This document shows, piece after piece, positions 5,272-5,999 of a stretch of DNA of 5,999 nucleotides; positions within the stretch are counted from its first letter, which is position 1, and every line of letters starts with the position of its first letter. Both the position numbers and the translations under genes were made by a program. This DNA is from Reyranella sp. (lineage in GTDB: Bacteria > Pseudomonadota > Alphaproteobacteria > Reyranellales > Reyranellaceae): the NCBI GenBank assembly GCA_030679805.1, contig JAUXST010000259.1, positions 1 to 5,999 of the forward strand, in the 5' to 3' direction. Below the pieces are notes generated by a model. It did no database searches. It was not told the origin of the DNA and saw only the letters and a list, made by a program, of their open reading frames with translations.

Positions 5272-5997
5272 TCAAAGCACTGACAGCATTCGTCCGACCA
5301 GGGGATGGCGGACCACATCCTGGTCGGTGAGATGGACCACCGCCACATCGTCGAGCCCGTCCAGTTTCTTGCCGATTGACGCCAGGCCCGAGAGTTCCGG
5401 CAGCAGGTCAGTCTGGTCGGGGTCTCCGGTCATGACCATGGTCGAATGCCAACCCAGGCGCGTCAGCAGCATCTTGAGCTGGCCATAGGTGCAGTTCTGC
5501 GCTTCGTCGATCAGCACGAAGCTGTTGTTGAGGGTGCGACCGCGCATGAACGCGACAGGCGCAATCTCGATCGTGCCGTCGTCGAGGTGTTGGCGCAGGC
5601 GCTTGGCGCCCAGCCGGTCGTTCAGCGCGTCCCACAGCGGTCGCAGGTAGGGATCGAGTTTTTCGCGCATGTCGCCAGGCAGGAAGCCGAGGTTTTCGCC
5701 GGCCTCGACCGCCGGCCTCGACAGCACGATCCGTGACACGGTACCGGAATCCAGCGCCTCGACGGCGGCGCAGATCGCCAAGTAGGTCTTGCCGGTGCCG
5801 GCTGGGCCCAGGGCGACGGTGAGCGGTTTGGCCTCTATGGCCTCCATCAATATGCGTTGGTTGTCGCTGCGCGGTCGGACTTTTCGGAGGTAGCTCTGAT
5901 CCCTGTCGTTGGCCGGAGACTTGTCGAAGACGAGGTTGTGAACACGGGCGCTATCGATGGCGTGCAGCTTGGCGCGGCGTGTGGCGCGTTTTGCCAT
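5272..5997 (-). CDS. PhoH family P-loop ATPase
   Basis: The product has 241 residues, from the ATG at 5997 (the start could lie beyond the window edge, but MAKRATRR is a plausible N-terminus). PhoH proteins are cytosolic ATPases related to superfamily 1 helicase cores; the name comes from phosphate-starvation induction in E. coli, and the cellular role is poorly defined. Motifs seen are Walker A GPAGTGKT (64-71), the family stretch RPAVEAGENLGFLPGD (94-109), DPYLRPLWDAL (115-125), FMRGRTLNN (150-158), Walker B VLIDEAQN (161-168), MTGDPDQTDL (189-198) and DVVRHPLV (227-234). Arg230 is a candidate arginine finger. There is no added RNA-binding domain, and the protein ends a few residues after VVRHPLV, shorter than E. 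coli PhoH as I recall it. GDPDQ in place of the GDxTQ common in PhoH suggests the paralogue outside the ybeZ-ybeY operon; ybeY is also absent downstream. A poly(A)-independent RNA helicase-like role is possible but not shown. Confidence 0.9.
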   Translation of the reverse strand: MAKRATRRAKLHAIDSARVHNLVFDKSPANDRDQSYLRKVRPRSDNQRILMEAIEAKPLTVALGPAGTGKTYLAICAAVEALDSGTVSRIVLSRPAVEAGENLGFLPGDMREKLDPYLRPLWDALNDRLGAKRLRQHLDDGTIEIAPVAFMRGRTLNNSFVLIDEAQNCTYGQLKMLLTRLGWHSTMVMTGDPDQTDLLPELSGLASIGKKLDGLDDVAVVHLTDQDVVRHPLVGRMLSVL

Positions 5998-5999
5998 TT

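Overview
The window is chromosomal DNA from a GC-rich bacterium, most likely an alphaproteobacterium. The evidence is the high GC and codon bias, the compact minus-strand order uvrC-pgsA-moaD-moaE (from general knowledge, a familiar alphaproteobacterial arrangement), and a PhoH protein of the short type without an extra RNA-binding domain. No genus can be named from the sequence alone.

Layout. Positions 1-1283 (+ strand) carry the 3' end of a thiamine-phosphate synthase gene (thiE). It overlaps by ATGA a gene for a ThiF/MoeB-type E1-like adenylyltransferase with a C-terminal rhodanese domain. Positions 1284-1723 lie between convergent genes and are packed with palindromes. A perfect 15-bp hairpin and three short hairpins are followed by a 277-bp element with 35-bp imperfect terminal inverted repeats, which encloses a perfect 30-bp inverted repeat of the 'HPERSEGP' type. 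Positions 1724-4953 (- strand, reading uvrC > pgsA > moaD > moaE) form a tight probable operon for the nucleotide excision repair nuclease subunit, phosphatidylglycerophosphate synthase and the two subunits of molybdopterin synthase. Positions 4954-5271 are an intergenic region with an AT-rich island, a hairpin and one consensus DnaA box. Positions 5272-5997 (- strand) encode a PhoH-family ATPase.

How the genes relate. ThiE joins the thiazole and pyrimidine halves of thiamine. The ThiF-like enzyme would activate the C-terminus of a small sulfur carrier (ThiS, and possibly MoaD) for sulfur transfer, with the fused rhodanese domain as a plausible persulfide donor. MoaD and MoaE form molybdopterin synthase, whose MoaD Gly-Gly tail needs exactly this chemistry. 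uvrC, pgsA and phoH are housekeeping genes with no obvious pathway link to the others.

No convincing new multi-gene system is visible. The most unusual parts are the palindrome-rich 1328-1694 region and the ThiF-rhodanese fusion, which lacks the zinc cysteines typical of its family.
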